Origin: Granulosicoccus sp036478595
Lineage (GTDB): Bacteria; Pseudomonadota; Gammaproteobacteria; Granulosicoccales; Granulosicoccaceae
DNA: 64,000 bases
NCBI GenBank assembly: GCA_036478595.1
Contig: JAZGEF010000006.1
Coordinates: forward strand, 17,714-81,713
Reading direction: 5' to 3'
How positions within the stretch are numbered: the first letter of the stretch is position 1; each line of letters begins with the position of its first letter. The position numbers were made by a program, and so were the translations under genes. This document shows positions 17,268 through 26,114 of the stretch, piece by piece. The notes beneath the pieces were generated by a model. The model saw only the letters and a list, made by a program, of their open reading frames with translations, was not told the origin of the DNA and did no database searches.

Positions 17268-19349
17268 ATGATGATGCTAGCATCCAACAATGCCACAGCC
17301 TTGCGGCCACGCCGTGCCGTATGCTTCTCTAGTGGCATTAGATCACTACGGAATATCGGAGCATTTCTAGATGTAGATGAAGTTATCGCGCCGTTACACG
17401 CAGGCAACAGTATGTCTGGTGTCGAGTCAGTGATCGTGTGGGGCCGTAAATCTAACACCGCAGCCGCAAAAGAATACGCTAAGCGTAATAACTTGCCTTT
17501 GATATATCTTGAAGATGGCTGGTTGCGAACAAGCTCGCTCAATGCGCACACGCGTAGTTGTTATTCCTTATTGATCGATCACACTGGTGTTTACTACGAT
17601 GTCAGTCAGCCAAGTGACATTGAATCCTTGCTGAACCAAAATGATGATGAGTTTGCAGGCAGAGTGACAATTGATGATGAGCGGTATGCACGCAAATGCA
17701 TGCAGCAATTGGTCGCAAATAATATTACAAAATACAATTACTGTGCGTCAGCAACGGTGCCTTTAGCACAAACCATCGACAAACCCGTGGTGTTAGTCGT
17801 TGATCAAACGCGGGATGATGCATCAGTAGTGCATGGCGCAATGAACGAAGCACGGTTTCTGGATATGCTAGATGCTGCATGCGGGGAAAATCCTGAAGCA
17901 GATGTGATAGTACGGACTCACCCCGATGTGGTTAATGGTAAAAAACGGGGCTATCTACTTGAGCTAGCAAAACGTAAAGGCCTAGCGATTTCGGCTGGCG
18001 GCACCAATCCAATGCAAGTGGTGAAGCAAGCTAGCAGGGTATACGTAGGTACGTCGCAGCTGGGTTATGAAGCGCTGTTGTGTGGTGTTGATGTTTCAGT
18101 GTTTGGCAAGCCGTTCTATGCGGGCTGGGGCTTAACTGATGATCGGCAACCCATTGCTCATCGCAAACGTCGGCGCAGCTTAGAGCAGCTATTCCATGTT
18201 AGCCATGTGCAACTAGCGCGCTATATTAATCCAGCTACGGGTGAACGATGGCAGCTACATCAATGTTTGGAACACATCCAATTACAACAGTATTATTTTA
18301 AACAAAATGCCAAGCGTTTTCTTTGCGCGGGTATTGCTCCTTGGAAGCGCCGCTATATAGAGCACTTCTTACGATCCCCTGATGGAAATGTGCGCTTTGG
18401 TCGGGCCAGGCCTACTGATTTTGATCACAAAGTAACGTGGAGCTTTCGCACAGTTGAGGGCGCACCATCCGCTGATTCCGCTGAGGGCATCACACGTATT
18501 GAAGACGGCTTTATTCGCTCGTCTGGCTTGGGTTCTGATTTTAATGCGCCTGGATCATTAGTTGTGGACAACCGCGGTTTGTACTTTGATCCCAGCAGGT
18601 TAAGCGATCTTGAGCACCTATTAAATAACCGTGATCTCTCTGTGGCTGAAATATCACGTGGAATAAAGCTAAAAAAGCTAATTTTATCGGCCGGCCTGTC
18701 GAAATATAACGTAGGGGAGAGCGTTTCTACCCGGTCGGTTACCAACAAAGCACGTGTGTTGGTGATCGGGCAAGTGGAAGACGACCAATCAATAGCCAAA
18801 GGCTGTGAACGGGTTAACACAAACGCCTCCTTGCTAGAAGCGGTACGGGCAGGACGGCCCGATGCGTGGATTACTTATAAATCTCACCCGGATGTGATGT
18901 CAGGTAATCGCAAAGGGCATGTATCGAAAACTATTTTGACTCAATGCGCGGATGCTGTTGAGTGTACGGCGTCGATCATTGAATGCATCGAACAATGTGA
19001 CGAGCTGCACACAATGACATCGCTAGCTGGTTTTGAGGCATTGATGCGTGGCAAACCAGTGGTGACTTACGGTGCACCATTTTATTCGGGGTGGGGGTTG
19101 ACGACCGACCATCAGAACGTCGAACGTCGTACACGACTAAGAACACTGGACGAGTTGATTTACCTAACGCTGATCGAATACCCGCGCTATCTAGATTTAG
19201 TGTCGGGGGAATTCATCAAACCAGAGGATCTGGTTAAAACAATAATAAATCAGAAAGATATGAATAATAAAAAAAGGCCAGATAAATGGTCAAGTCGTCA
19301 GTTGGTTAAAGCTGCCAATATTTTCAGAGGCTTGCGTTATGCGCCGTGA
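17268..19349 (+). CDS. kpsC: Capsule beta-Kdo transferase, two-domain
   Basis: With KpsS it builds the poly-Kdo linker on lysophosphatidylglycerol that primes group 2 capsules. Two related GT domains are visible: the first has YLEDGWLRT at about residues 80-88 and TSQLGYEALLCG with FYAGWGLTDDR; the second has IEDGFIRSSGLG near 410, VIGQVEDDQSI near 502 and FYSGWGLTTDH. Length 693 matches KpsC (about 675). The start is one of three consecutive ATG codons at 17268-17276. It overlaps kpsS by 11 bases. Confidence 0.95.
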   Translation: MMMLASNNATALRPRRAVCFSSGIRSLRNIGAFLDVDEVIAPLHAGNSMSGVESVIVWGRKSNTAAAKEYAKRNNLPLIYLEDGWLRTSSLNAHTRSCYSLLIDHTGVYYDVSQPSDIESLLNQNDDEFAGRVTIDDERYARKCMQQLVANNITKYNYCASATVPLAQTIDKPVVLVVDQTRDDASVVHGAMNEARFLDMLDAACGENPEADVIVRTHPDVVNGKKRGYLLELAKRKGLAISAGGTNPMQVVKQASRVYVGTSQLGYEALLCGVDVSVFGKPFYAGWGLTDDRQPIAHRKRRRSLEQLFHVSHVQLARYINPATGERWQLHQCLEHIQLQQYYFKQNAKRFLCAGIAPWKRRYIEHFLRSPDGNVRFGRARPTDFDHKVTWSFRTVEGAPSADSAEGITRIEDGFIRSSGLGSDFNAPGSLVVDNRGLYFDPSRLSDLEHLLNNRDLSVAEISRGIKLKKLILSAGLSKYNVGESVSTRSVTNKARVLVIGQVEDDQSIAKGCERVNTNASLLEAVRAGRPDAWITYKSHPDVMSGNRKGHVSKTILTQCADAVECTASIIECIEQCDELHTMTSLAGFEALMRGKPVVTYGAPFYSGWGLTTDHQNVERRTRLRTLDELIYLTLIEYPRYLDLVSGEFIKPEDLVKTIINQKDMNNKKRPDKWSSRQLVKAANIFRGLRYAP

Positions 19350-20661
19350 TGTATTGTTATTGCAAGGGCCGATAGGGCCATTTTTTAATCGATTCGCCAA
19401 CGAGTTGGAAGATCGCGACTTTGCCGTTCATAAGGTTAACCTCAATGGTGGCGACAAGTTTTTCTATCGCCGTGCGGGTGCTGTTGATTACACAGGTGAG
19501 CTAGATCACTGGGGCGCGTTTCTTGAACGTTTTATTATCAACAATAAAATTGGCAGGCTCTATTTGTTTGGCGATTGCCGCGCTTATCATCGCATTGCTA
19601 AACAAGTGGCTGAAGCTAACAATGTTCGTATCTTTGTGTTTGAAGAAGGCTATATACGGCCTAACTTTATTACATTAGAAGAAAACGGGGTGAATGGTTA
19701 TTCATCCATGCTGCGCAAAGGCTTGGTGATTCCTAAAAACAATGCTAAGGCATTTGATGAGAGCGAGTCACCAAAGCATATTTTTTTGCTGACTGCGATC
19801 TACTCAATGATTTACTACTGGGCCAGTGCACTGTCTAACAAGCGCTTTCCTCACTACCATCATCATCGCGCATTTAGTTGGTTGCCAGAAGGTTGGCGTT
19901 GGGTTGTTTCCGGCATGCGAAAAATACGCTATGAGCGGCGTGAGAAGGAAGTATTAAACAAGCTGCTGCCTGAATTTTCAAATAATTATTTTGTATGCCC
20001 ATTGCAAGTGCATTGCGACATGCAAGTGGTGGTGCACTCAGATTACAATTCTATTGAGCATTTCATTGGTGATGTTCTTACATCGTTTGCCAGGTATGCA
20101 CCCAAAAACAAAGCGCTAGTGCTTAAACATCATCCGATGGATAGAGGCTACACCGATTACACCAACTTGTTAGATAACTTGATTAGCGAGCTTGGTATGC
20201 AGGGTCGGGTATTCTATGTTCATGATGTTTGCCTGCCTACTTTATTGCGCAACGCGCAAGGCACTGTGTTGATTAATTCAACAGTGGGTATGTCGTCATT
20301 GTTTCATGGCACGCCTGTTAAAACATTAGGCAAAGCTATTTATGATCTGCCGGGTATTACATCTGATGCATCGCTAAAGCGCTTTTGGAAGAACCGCGAA
20401 ACCGTTGATGTAAAAGCGTTTGTCAACTTTCGCGAGTTCCTGATCAATCGTAATCAGATTAACGGTAATCTCTATCGTGCTGTTTCATCAGTTTCTACTG
20501 CCGGTTTGATTTGGTCTGAAGGGCTTGACACAGAGCACCGCTACATACCTGATCGCCAAGAGTTTCAAGAAGGGCAGGTAATGCTACGTGTGGTTGGAGG
20601 CTTGGATGTCGATCCACCTTCCAAACAACGCAAAGACGACGACGCAGCAGCGGCGGCATAG
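19339..20661 (+). CDS. kpsS: Capsule Kdo-linker transferase KpsS
   Basis: Adds the first Kdo to the lipid acceptor at the inner membrane before KpsC extends it. LLLQGPIGPFFNRFANEL at the N-terminus, GDCRAYHR, VFEEGYIRPNFITLE and the later LINSTVGMSSLFHGTPVKTLG are typical KpsS motifs. Length 440 is near the usual 390-430. The C-terminus ends in acidic residues and a run of alanines. It is the last gene of the capsule operon; the next gene is convergent with only 17 bases between. Confidence 0.94.
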   Translation: MRRDVLLLQGPIGPFFNRFANELEDRDFAVHKVNLNGGDKFFYRRAGAVDYTGELDHWGAFLERFIINNKIGRLYLFGDCRAYHRIAKQVAEANNVRIFVFEEGYIRPNFITLEENGVNGYSSMLRKGLVIPKNNAKAFDESESPKHIFLLTAIYSMIYYWASALSNKRFPHYHHHRAFSWLPEGWRWVVSGMRKIRYERREKEVLNKLLPEFSNNYFVCPLQVHCDMQVVVHSDYNSIEHFIGDVLTSFARYAPKNKALVLKHHPMDRGYTDYTNLLDNLISELGMQGRVFYVHDVCLPTLLRNAQGTVLINSTVGMSSLFHGTPVKTLGKAIYDLPGITSDASLKRFWKNRETVDVKAFVNFREFLINRNQINGNLYRAVSSVSTAGLIWSEGLDTEHRYIPDRQEFQEGQVMLRVVGGLDVDPPSKQRKDDDAAAAA

Positions 20662-20678
20662 TCGTTTGGTGCTGTAAA

Positions 20679-21956
20679 CTAATGACTTACCAGGCCAAGC
20701 AATCGCTTGGCCTCAGTCAATGATATCGAACCTTGCCGGGCTAATTTAAAAACACTTTGCACCACGGTTTGTTGCAGCTGCAGCAAACTTTGAGCCGTTT
20801 GCCAGCTGTCATCCTGAATCGCTGTTTTGATATCGGCGTTAAATTCCAACCACTCATAGATCGTTGTCCAATCTGCCAGGCCGGTGTCATGGCAACGCTC
20901 ACATCCAGGTGCCGTCATAAACCCCCTATATCGTGGATTTATCCATGCTTCTATCGTGTCATCGGGTTCCAACCAATCGTTAAGCCAGCTGTGATGTGTT
21001 TGCGTATTGTTGTCTACGCATTTGCAATGTTCGCACTGTAAGCGAACGGGATACTGCAACAAGATAGCGGTGCGCCCCTGTGCAAAACGTGATTGATTCA
21101 GCTGCAGCGCCTGAAGCCGGCGTAGAGCGAACGATGTACTGTTGGCGCTCACGGTGTGAATCACGGTGGCTTCGGGTGCACTAATGTTGGCAAGCGATTG
21201 AAGCCATTCGTCGCGCACGCCGTCAAGCACAAACGCATCAAAGGGTGTCGCTAAGGCATGCTGCCAAACCATATCGCGTTGCGGCTCTTTAATATCACGT
21301 AGCGCGATCTGGTTAATTCTGGGTAGCGAGTACCGTTGATCCTGTGCCACGTGAAGTATTCGAGATTCGGGTGCTGACACGGCTTGCAGTAAAGCTAACT
21401 GGCCACGAACGTTAAGCTTGCTAGACGGGCCCGCCACTGCAAGCCATCCCCCTTTGGCTGATAGCCAATGGCGTATACGTCTATCAAGTGTCGATGGTAG
21501 CCGCAGCTCGTTAAACGAGCTTGGCATCGGCTGCCAGGGCTCAATAGTCACGCTAAAAATTACACCATCCACGCCTGGTAGTTGTGTAAATATCATTAGG
21601 TAACGCTGCTTACCCACCCATGCCAGCACTGAGTGCAATCGGCCAGATTCATCAGAAGAGCGTATTAGTTCGGAGCTAAGGTTGTTAGCTAGCTGCAGTA
21701 GGGATGCGACGTCGTGTTCGATGTGTTCGACGTTTTTGTCCGCTGCAAAAAAGCGAGTACGCCAGCAACTATGCTCGGGTTCGATAGTGATTTGATCACA
21801 GCGATATTCCAGGGCTTGGCGCAGCAGCTGAGAAAGTAGTTCCCAGCCTACCTTTTGCTCTACTGAAGCGCCTTGCAACAACAGAGACAAATCCAGCTCG
21901 CGCGTGGTTTCCTGAAGCGGTGCTACTGCCAAATTGTTTGTGCTGCTTGGCGCCAC
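20679..21956 (-). CDS. Degenerate GspE/PilB-like secretion ATPase, Walker A lost
   Basis: The layout follows type II secretion/type IV pilus ATPases: an N-terminal domain, an ATPase core, a zinc-binding CxxC...CxxC module (CEHC at about residue 306, CERC about 355) and a helical C-terminus. The Walker A region, normally GPTGSGKT, reads GPSSKLNVRG near 175 and lacks the essential Gly-Lys-Thr. The Asp box and Walker B equivalents (LHVAQDQRYSLPRINQIAL; FVLDGVRDEW) are recognisable but altered. It starts at GTG 21956. No other secretion genes are nearby. Probably a pseudo-ATPase with a structural or regulatory role, or a decaying paralogue. Confidence 0.75.
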   Translation of the reverse strand: MAPSSTNNLAVAPLQETTRELDLSLLLQGASVEQKVGWELLSQLLRQALEYRCDQITIEPEHSCWRTRFFAADKNVEHIEHDVASLLQLANNLSSELIRSSDESGRLHSVLAWVGKQRYLMIFTQLPGVDGVIFSVTIEPWQPMPSSFNELRLPSTLDRRIRHWLSAKGGWLAVAGPSSKLNVRGQLALLQAVSAPESRILHVAQDQRYSLPRINQIALRDIKEPQRDMVWQHALATPFDAFVLDGVRDEWLQSLANISAPEATVIHTVSANSTSFALRRLQALQLNQSRFAQGRTAILLQYPVRLQCEHCKCVDNNTQTHHSWLNDWLEPDDTIEAWINPRYRGFMTAPGCERCHDTGLADWTTIYEWLEFNADIKTAIQDDSWQTAQSLLQLQQTVVQSVFKLARQGSISLTEAKRLLGLVSH

Positions 21957-22161
21957 GCGTGCATGTTTTGCTATGGGGTTATTGGGGTATCGGCGCGACT
22001 AGCGTCTATCTGGATTGCTGATCGTGTTGGTGCGATGTATTGGTGAAATGCCCCACATTTTACCCAGAACCCTAGATTTACGGCGCTCAAATCGTTAAGG
22101 CTGCGGATCATCAATAAACCCGTTACAGTACGCACTTTAAGCAATCTCAGTGAACCCGTTC

Positions 22162-22851
22162 ATGCAAAGCCCCGTAATCGCTCCATCCATATTGTCTGCA
22201 GATTTCGCTCGCTTGGGACAGGAGGCCACTGATGTGCTCGCCGCCGGTGCGCAATGGGTTCATTTTGATGTGATGGACAATCATTACGTGCCTAATTTAA
22301 CCATTGGTCCGTTGGTGTGTGACGCCCTACGTAATCACGGCGTTAAGGCGCCCATTGATGTGCACTTAATGGTCAAACCAGTCGATCGTTTAATCGGTGA
22401 CTTTATCGACGCGGGCGCTAGCTCAATTACGTTTCACCCTGAAGCGTCTGAGCACATTAATCGAAGTTTGCAATTAGTACGTGATGCGGGGTTAAAAGCA
22501 GGCCTAGTGTTTAACCCGGCAACGCCACTACAGATGTTGGATCACGTAATGGATAAGATGGATATCATCTTAATGATGTCGGTTAACCCAGGCTTCGGTG
22601 GCCAGTCGTTTATCGAACACACACTAGAAAAAATAAAGGCAGTACGCAATCGCATTGATGCAAGTGGTCGCAAAATTCGTTTGCAAGTTGATGGCGGCGT
22701 TAAGGTTAATAACATTGCCAAGATACACGCAGCAGGTGCTGATACCTTCGTTGCTGGTTCGGCTATTTTTAATGCGGCAGATCGTAGTGGTGGTAATCCA
22801 TATGATGCGGTGTTGAAGCAGTTTGGTACTGAGCTGGGTAAGGGTGGCTAG
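22162..22851 (+). CDS. rpe: Ribulose-phosphate 3-epimerase
   Basis: Interconverts ribulose 5-phosphate and xylulose 5-phosphate in the pentose phosphate pathway. Motifs: IAPSILSADFARLG at the start, HFDVMDNHYVPNLTIGP, IDVHLMV, MSVNPGFGGQ and DGGVKVNN, giving the metal and phosphate sites of the TIM barrel. I chose the ATG at 22162 (229 residues) because it aligns with other Rpe starts; a GTG at 22150 would add four residues. The stop codon overlaps that of the convergent proline racemase-family gene. Confidence 0.96.
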   Translation: MQSPVIAPSILSADFARLGQEATDVLAAGAQWVHFDVMDNHYVPNLTIGPLVCDALRNHGVKAPIDVHLMVKPVDRLIGDFIDAGASSITFHPEASEHINRSLQLVRDAGLKAGLVFNPATPLQMLDHVMDKMDIILMMSVNPGFGGQSFIEHTLEKIKAVRNRIDASGRKIRLQVDGGVKVNNIAKIHAAGADTFVAGSAIFNAADRSGGNPYDAVLKQFGTELGKGG

Positions 22852-23882
22852 TCGCTACCAACACCCCAGGTATCGTTTAACTTATACCCGCGTGGCCAAG
22901 GGTCTGATGGGTCGAGCATATGTTGGTGAATACCTGAAATCCAACCGCGTCCAGATATCTCTGGAATGATGGCGGGTGATTCACCTAGCTGAGAGACATC
23001 GGCAATGTGGCCAAGGAACGTGGAGCCGATGATTGACTGCGCTTTTAGCGTATCACCCACTTTCATCTTGCCCTGGGCGTGCAATAAAGCCATGCGCGCC
23101 GACAGTGCCGTGCCTGTTGGTGAACGATCGACCTTGCCAGGCTGGATGGCTACCGCTGCCTTCGCAGTCAAACCGGTTTTATCTTCAAATAATTTCCCGG
23201 CAAAAAGGCAAAACGAAATGTGGTTCCAGTCAGGATTGATGGGGTGGGTGAAGCCTAGTTTATCGTTAGCCGCATTGGTTAGTTTGACGCCAAGTTGCGC
23301 AATATCGCGAGCCTTATCTGGCACAATTTCAAATCCAAGCGTATCGGCATCAACGATAACAAAACTGTCGCCACCGTACGCTGTGTGAACCCTAAGCGTG
23401 CCAAGCCCATCTACCTCTAGCGACGCATCCATTTTTTCGACAAAACTGGGTACGTTTTGCACGGTAATGCGTTCTGCTTTGCCGTCCTTACAATCTGCGC
23501 GCACGTGCACTAATCCACCCGGTGCTTCGAGCGCTAAGTTGGTAACCGGCTCGACCATCGGAATGATTCCACTATCAAGTAACACAGTTGATACGCAAAT
23601 AGAATTTGACCCTGACATAGGTGGAGTATCTTCTGGCTCCATAATAATAAACGCAGCATCGGCATCGGGGTGTTTGGGCGGCACGAGTAGGTTTACATGC
23701 CGAAAAACACCGCCACGGGGTTCATTAAGAACGAAATCCCGAAGCGTGCCGTCTTGCGCAATGATATTCCGTTGATCCCACAAGGTCTCGCACGGCGGTG
23801 GGGCAACACCACCAACAATGACGTCACCCACCTCGCCTTCGGCGTGGGCGGAGATTACATGGATGGTTTTGGTGGTGCGCAG
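22848..23882 (-). CDS. Proline racemase-superfamily protein with Ser/Thr catalytic pair
   Basis: Member of the proline racemase/hydroxyproline epimerase/3-hydroxyproline dehydratase superfamily. With the first in-frame GTG (23831) the protein would lack the conserved opening TIHVISAHAEGE, which is encoded just upstream in frame. The only start-like codon before the upstream stop is CTG at 23882, so I place the start there (344 residues). At the two catalytic positions, usually Cys/Cys or Cys/Thr, this protein has Ser90 (MSGSNSIC) and Thr256 (RSPTGTALSAR). The reaction is therefore uncertain; a dehydratase or a noncatalytic role is possible. It lies six bases after the lipoprotein gene. Confidence 0.85.
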   Translation of the reverse strand: MRTTKTIHVISAHAEGEVGDVIVGGVAPPPCETLWDQRNIIAQDGTLRDFVLNEPRGGVFRHVNLLVPPKHPDADAAFIIMEPEDTPPMSGSNSICVSTVLLDSGIIPMVEPVTNLALEAPGGLVHVRADCKDGKAERITVQNVPSFVEKMDASLEVDGLGTLRVHTAYGGDSFVIVDADTLGFEIVPDKARDIAQLGVKLTNAANDKLGFTHPINPDWNHISFCLFAGKLFEDKTGLTAKAAVAIQPGKVDRSPTGTALSARMALLHAQGKMKVGDTLKAQSIIGSTFLGHIADVSQLGESPAIIPEISGRGWISGIHQHMLDPSDPWPRGYKLNDTWGVGSD

Positions 23883-23888
23883 TGTTGC

Positions 23889-24221
23889 TTAATAGTTAAT
23901 CCCGCAAGTCAAACCCTCGCCAACAGAAAAACACCTGGCACCAGCGGGGCATTCAGTGCCTTCAGGTATTTTGCTCGAACCAGCAGGGCAAACATTGCCA
24001 CGTGGCCCGGTGCACCAAGCGCCATCAGCTTTTTGATAACAGGCGGCATCATCTTGTAGGCATTGTGAAGTGCTATCGATTTGCGTATCACCACTTTTGC
24101 ACGCGAGTATTTTGCCGCGCAGCACGATGTTGTCGCCTGAACTACTGTTGCCACCGGCGCAGCCGCTAAGTAACACCGCGATCGTGAAACAAAGGACTAA
24201 ACGATAAGTTAATGATTGCAT
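23889..24221 (-). CDS. Small Cys-rich lipoprotein
   Basis: A 110-residue protein from ATG 24221 (a TTG at 24236 is also in frame). It has a lipoprotein signal ending LLSGC at about residues 17-21. The mature part is rich in Cys, Gly and Asp, with pairs such as CLQDDAAC and WCTGPRGNVC, suggesting several disulfides in the periplasm. I do not recognise the family. It lies between fumarase and the racemase-family gene on the same strand with short gaps, so it may be co-transcribed with either. Confidence 0.7.
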   Translation of the reverse strand: MQSLTYRLVLCFTIAVLLSGCAGGNSSSGDNIVLRGKILACKSGDTQIDSTSQCLQDDAACYQKADGAWCTGPRGNVCPAGSSKIPEGTECPAGARCFSVGEGLTCGINY

Positions 24222-24266
24222 GACAATATTCGCCAATTGATAGGCATTGAAGTTTAGTCGATATTG

Positions 24267-25799
24267 CTATGTGAAATAAACTGGTTTTACCTCTCCACTT
24301 TCTAATTTGCCACGCCAAATAGCGGGCCCAGTTTGGTGTACCGCGCTGCCATTACTATCTACGGCTACGGTTACTGGCATGTCTTCAACGACAAACTCAT
24401 GAATAGCTTCCATACCGAGCTCTTCAAACGCCACCACTCGTGCGGCCTTTATTGCCTTGGAGACCAAATAAGCGGCGCCACCTACGGCCATTAAATACAC
24501 GGCTTTATGCTTTTTGATTGCGGCGATACCTTCAGGGCCGCGCTCAGCCTTGCCAATCATACCTAACAACCCGGTATCAGCCAGCATCATCTCAGTGAAT
24601 TTATCCATTCGAGTCGATGTGGTCGGGCCTGCAGGGCCGACTGCTTCATTACGCACCGCATCAACTGGCCCTACGTAATAAATAAAGCGATTATTAAAAT
24701 CTACACCCTCTGGTAAGCCTTCGCCGCTAGCGAGTAGTTGTTTGATTCGGTTATGTGCAGCATCACGGCCAGTGAGCATGCGGCCACTTAACAATAGGGT
24801 TTCACCGGGTTTCCAATCTTGTACATCTTCCGGTGTAACCGTATCCAAGTTTACGCGCCGCGAGCCTTGCGTTGCATCCCACGTGATAGAGGGCCAGTCG
24901 TCTAATGAAGGGGGAGTTTGTAAATACGGCCCAGATCCGTCGAGTTCAAAGTGTGCATGGCGAGTAGCAGCACAATTAGGGATCATTGCAACGGGTAAAG
25001 ATGCTGCGTGGGTAGGGTAGTCTTTAATTTTTACATCCACTACAGTGGTTAAACCACCCAAGCCCTGCGCGCCAATACCGAGCGCGTTCACATTCTCGAA
25101 AATCTCTAGGCGAAGTTCTTCTATCCGGCTATTAGGGCCACGGTCTTTTAACGCTTGAATATCAATTGCATCCATTAAAGATTCTTTTGCGAGCACTGTA
25201 GCTTTTTCAGCAGTACCACCAATGCCAATGCCGAGCATGCCCGGCGGGCACCAACCGGCTCCCATCGTAGGCACGGTTTTAACAACCCAATCTACAATGC
25301 TGTCGCTTGGGTTAAGCATGACAAGCTTTGATTTGTTTTCTGAGCCGCCGCCTTTAGCCGCGATATCAACACTCACTTTATTACCCGGTACCATATCTAT
25401 GTGAATAACCGCGGGTGTGTTGTCCCCGGTGTTTTTACGCGCACCAGCTGGGTCTGCCAGAATAGAAGCTCGCAACTTGTTATCAGGATGCGTATAGGCG
25501 CGTCGCACACCCTCGTTAATCATTCCGTGCAGATCCATCTCGGCATCCCATTGAACCTGCATACCGATTTTGACAAATACGGTCACGATTCCGGTGTCTT
25601 GGCAAATAGGGCGTTTACCTTCTGCGCACATTCGCGAATTGATCAGGATTTGCGACATGGCATCTTTGGCAGGCTGGGACTCTTCGCGCTCCCACGCTGC
25701 ATAGACGGCGTCGATGTAGTCTTTCGGGTGGTAGTAGGACATAAACTGTAGAGCATCAGCTACGCTGTCGATCAGGTCGTCTTGTTTGATTTTCGTCAT
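24267..25799 (-). CDS. fumA: Fumarate hydratase class I (iron-sulfur)
   Basis: Single-chain class I fumarase that hydrates fumarate to malate using an oxygen-sensitive 4Fe-4S cluster. The alpha part carries the cluster Cys in ICQDTG and PNCAATRHAHFELDGSG; the C-terminal beta part has DAVRNEAVGPAGPTTSTRMD and the closing KPVYFT. The ATG at 25799 gives 510 residues, normal for the family; an upstream in-frame ATG at 25865 adds 22 residues without family support. It could also be annotated fumB; sequence alone does not separate the two. Confidence 0.94.
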   Translation of the reverse strand: MTKIKQDDLIDSVADALQFMSYYHPKDYIDAVYAAWEREESQPAKDAMSQILINSRMCAEGKRPICQDTGIVTVFVKIGMQVQWDAEMDLHGMINEGVRRAYTHPDNKLRASILADPAGARKNTGDNTPAVIHIDMVPGNKVSVDIAAKGGGSENKSKLVMLNPSDSIVDWVVKTVPTMGAGWCPPGMLGIGIGGTAEKATVLAKESLMDAIDIQALKDRGPNSRIEELRLEIFENVNALGIGAQGLGGLTTVVDVKIKDYPTHAASLPVAMIPNCAATRHAHFELDGSGPYLQTPPSLDDWPSITWDATQGSRRVNLDTVTPEDVQDWKPGETLLLSGRMLTGRDAAHNRIKQLLASGEGLPEGVDFNNRFIYYVGPVDAVRNEAVGPAGPTTSTRMDKFTEMMLADTGLLGMIGKAERGPEGIAAIKKHKAVYLMAVGGAAYLVSKAIKAARVVAFEELGMEAIHEFVVEDMPVTVAVDSNGSAVHQTGPAIWRGKLESGEVKPVYFT

Positions 25800-25908
25800 G
25801 ATATTGGCCTTGCGCCAGCGCGTTTGTATTGGATTAGCAAAGCATAGCTGTTTTCGGCTAATCAAGCATAAATGCAGGCGCTCTGGGCCACAAATTTACG
25901 CTTGGCAC

Positions 25909-25939
25909 TTGACGATACAAGCCCATACTGGGTTACTAT
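25909..25939 (+). promoter_or_regulatory. Possible sigma-70 promoter for trpE
   Basis: TTGACG at 25909-25914 is followed after 19 bases by TACTAT at 25934-25939. The -35 is good and the -10 moderate, with a long spacer. It lies about 35 bases before the leader peptide ORF and 175 bases before trpE, which suits an attenuated trp operon. Confidence 0.4.
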
Positions 25940-25975
25940 TGGGCTCAGGCTAAATTGGTTCAAAATTCAAGCACT

Positions 25976-26020
25976 ATGCGCATTCCATTAAACACCCACT
26001 GCTGGCGTTGGCGTCACTAG
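25976..26020 (+). CDS. trpL: Likely trp leader peptide
   Basis: A 14-codon frame reads MRIPLNTHCWRWRH then stop, with two Trp codons two positions apart near its end, 95 bases before trpE. This is the hallmark of ribosome-mediated trp attenuation. Weak points: no strong ribosome site upstream and no textbook terminator in the following RNA. Downstream there is a TTTTT run at 26058-26062 and complementary blocks GGCCGC (26040-26045) and GCGGCC (26077-26082). The likely role is sensing charged tRNA-Trp. Confidence 0.6.
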   Translation: MRIPLNTHCWRWRH

Positions 26021-26114
26021 ATATCCGCAGCTTGTGTGTGGCCGCTCCTCTATCGCGTTTTTCTATCGACATGTTGGCGGCCGGTGTTAACTCTCTATAT
26101 TTGGAATGTAACTA

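Noticed and set aside
20692..20713. GGCCAAG/CTTGGCC hairpin between convergent kpsS and the GspE-like gene
   Set aside because: It lies inside the 3' coding end of the GspE-like gene and has no T run on either strand.
23005..23775. Plus-strand ORFs opposite the racemase-family gene
   Set aside because: Antisense shadows of a conserved coding region; similar shadows throughout the window were also left out.
26040..26090. Classical trp attenuator terminator
   Set aside because: The T run at 26058-26062 is not directly preceded by a stable stem; GGCCGC/GCGGCC flanks it with a long loop instead, so I did not annotate a terminator.
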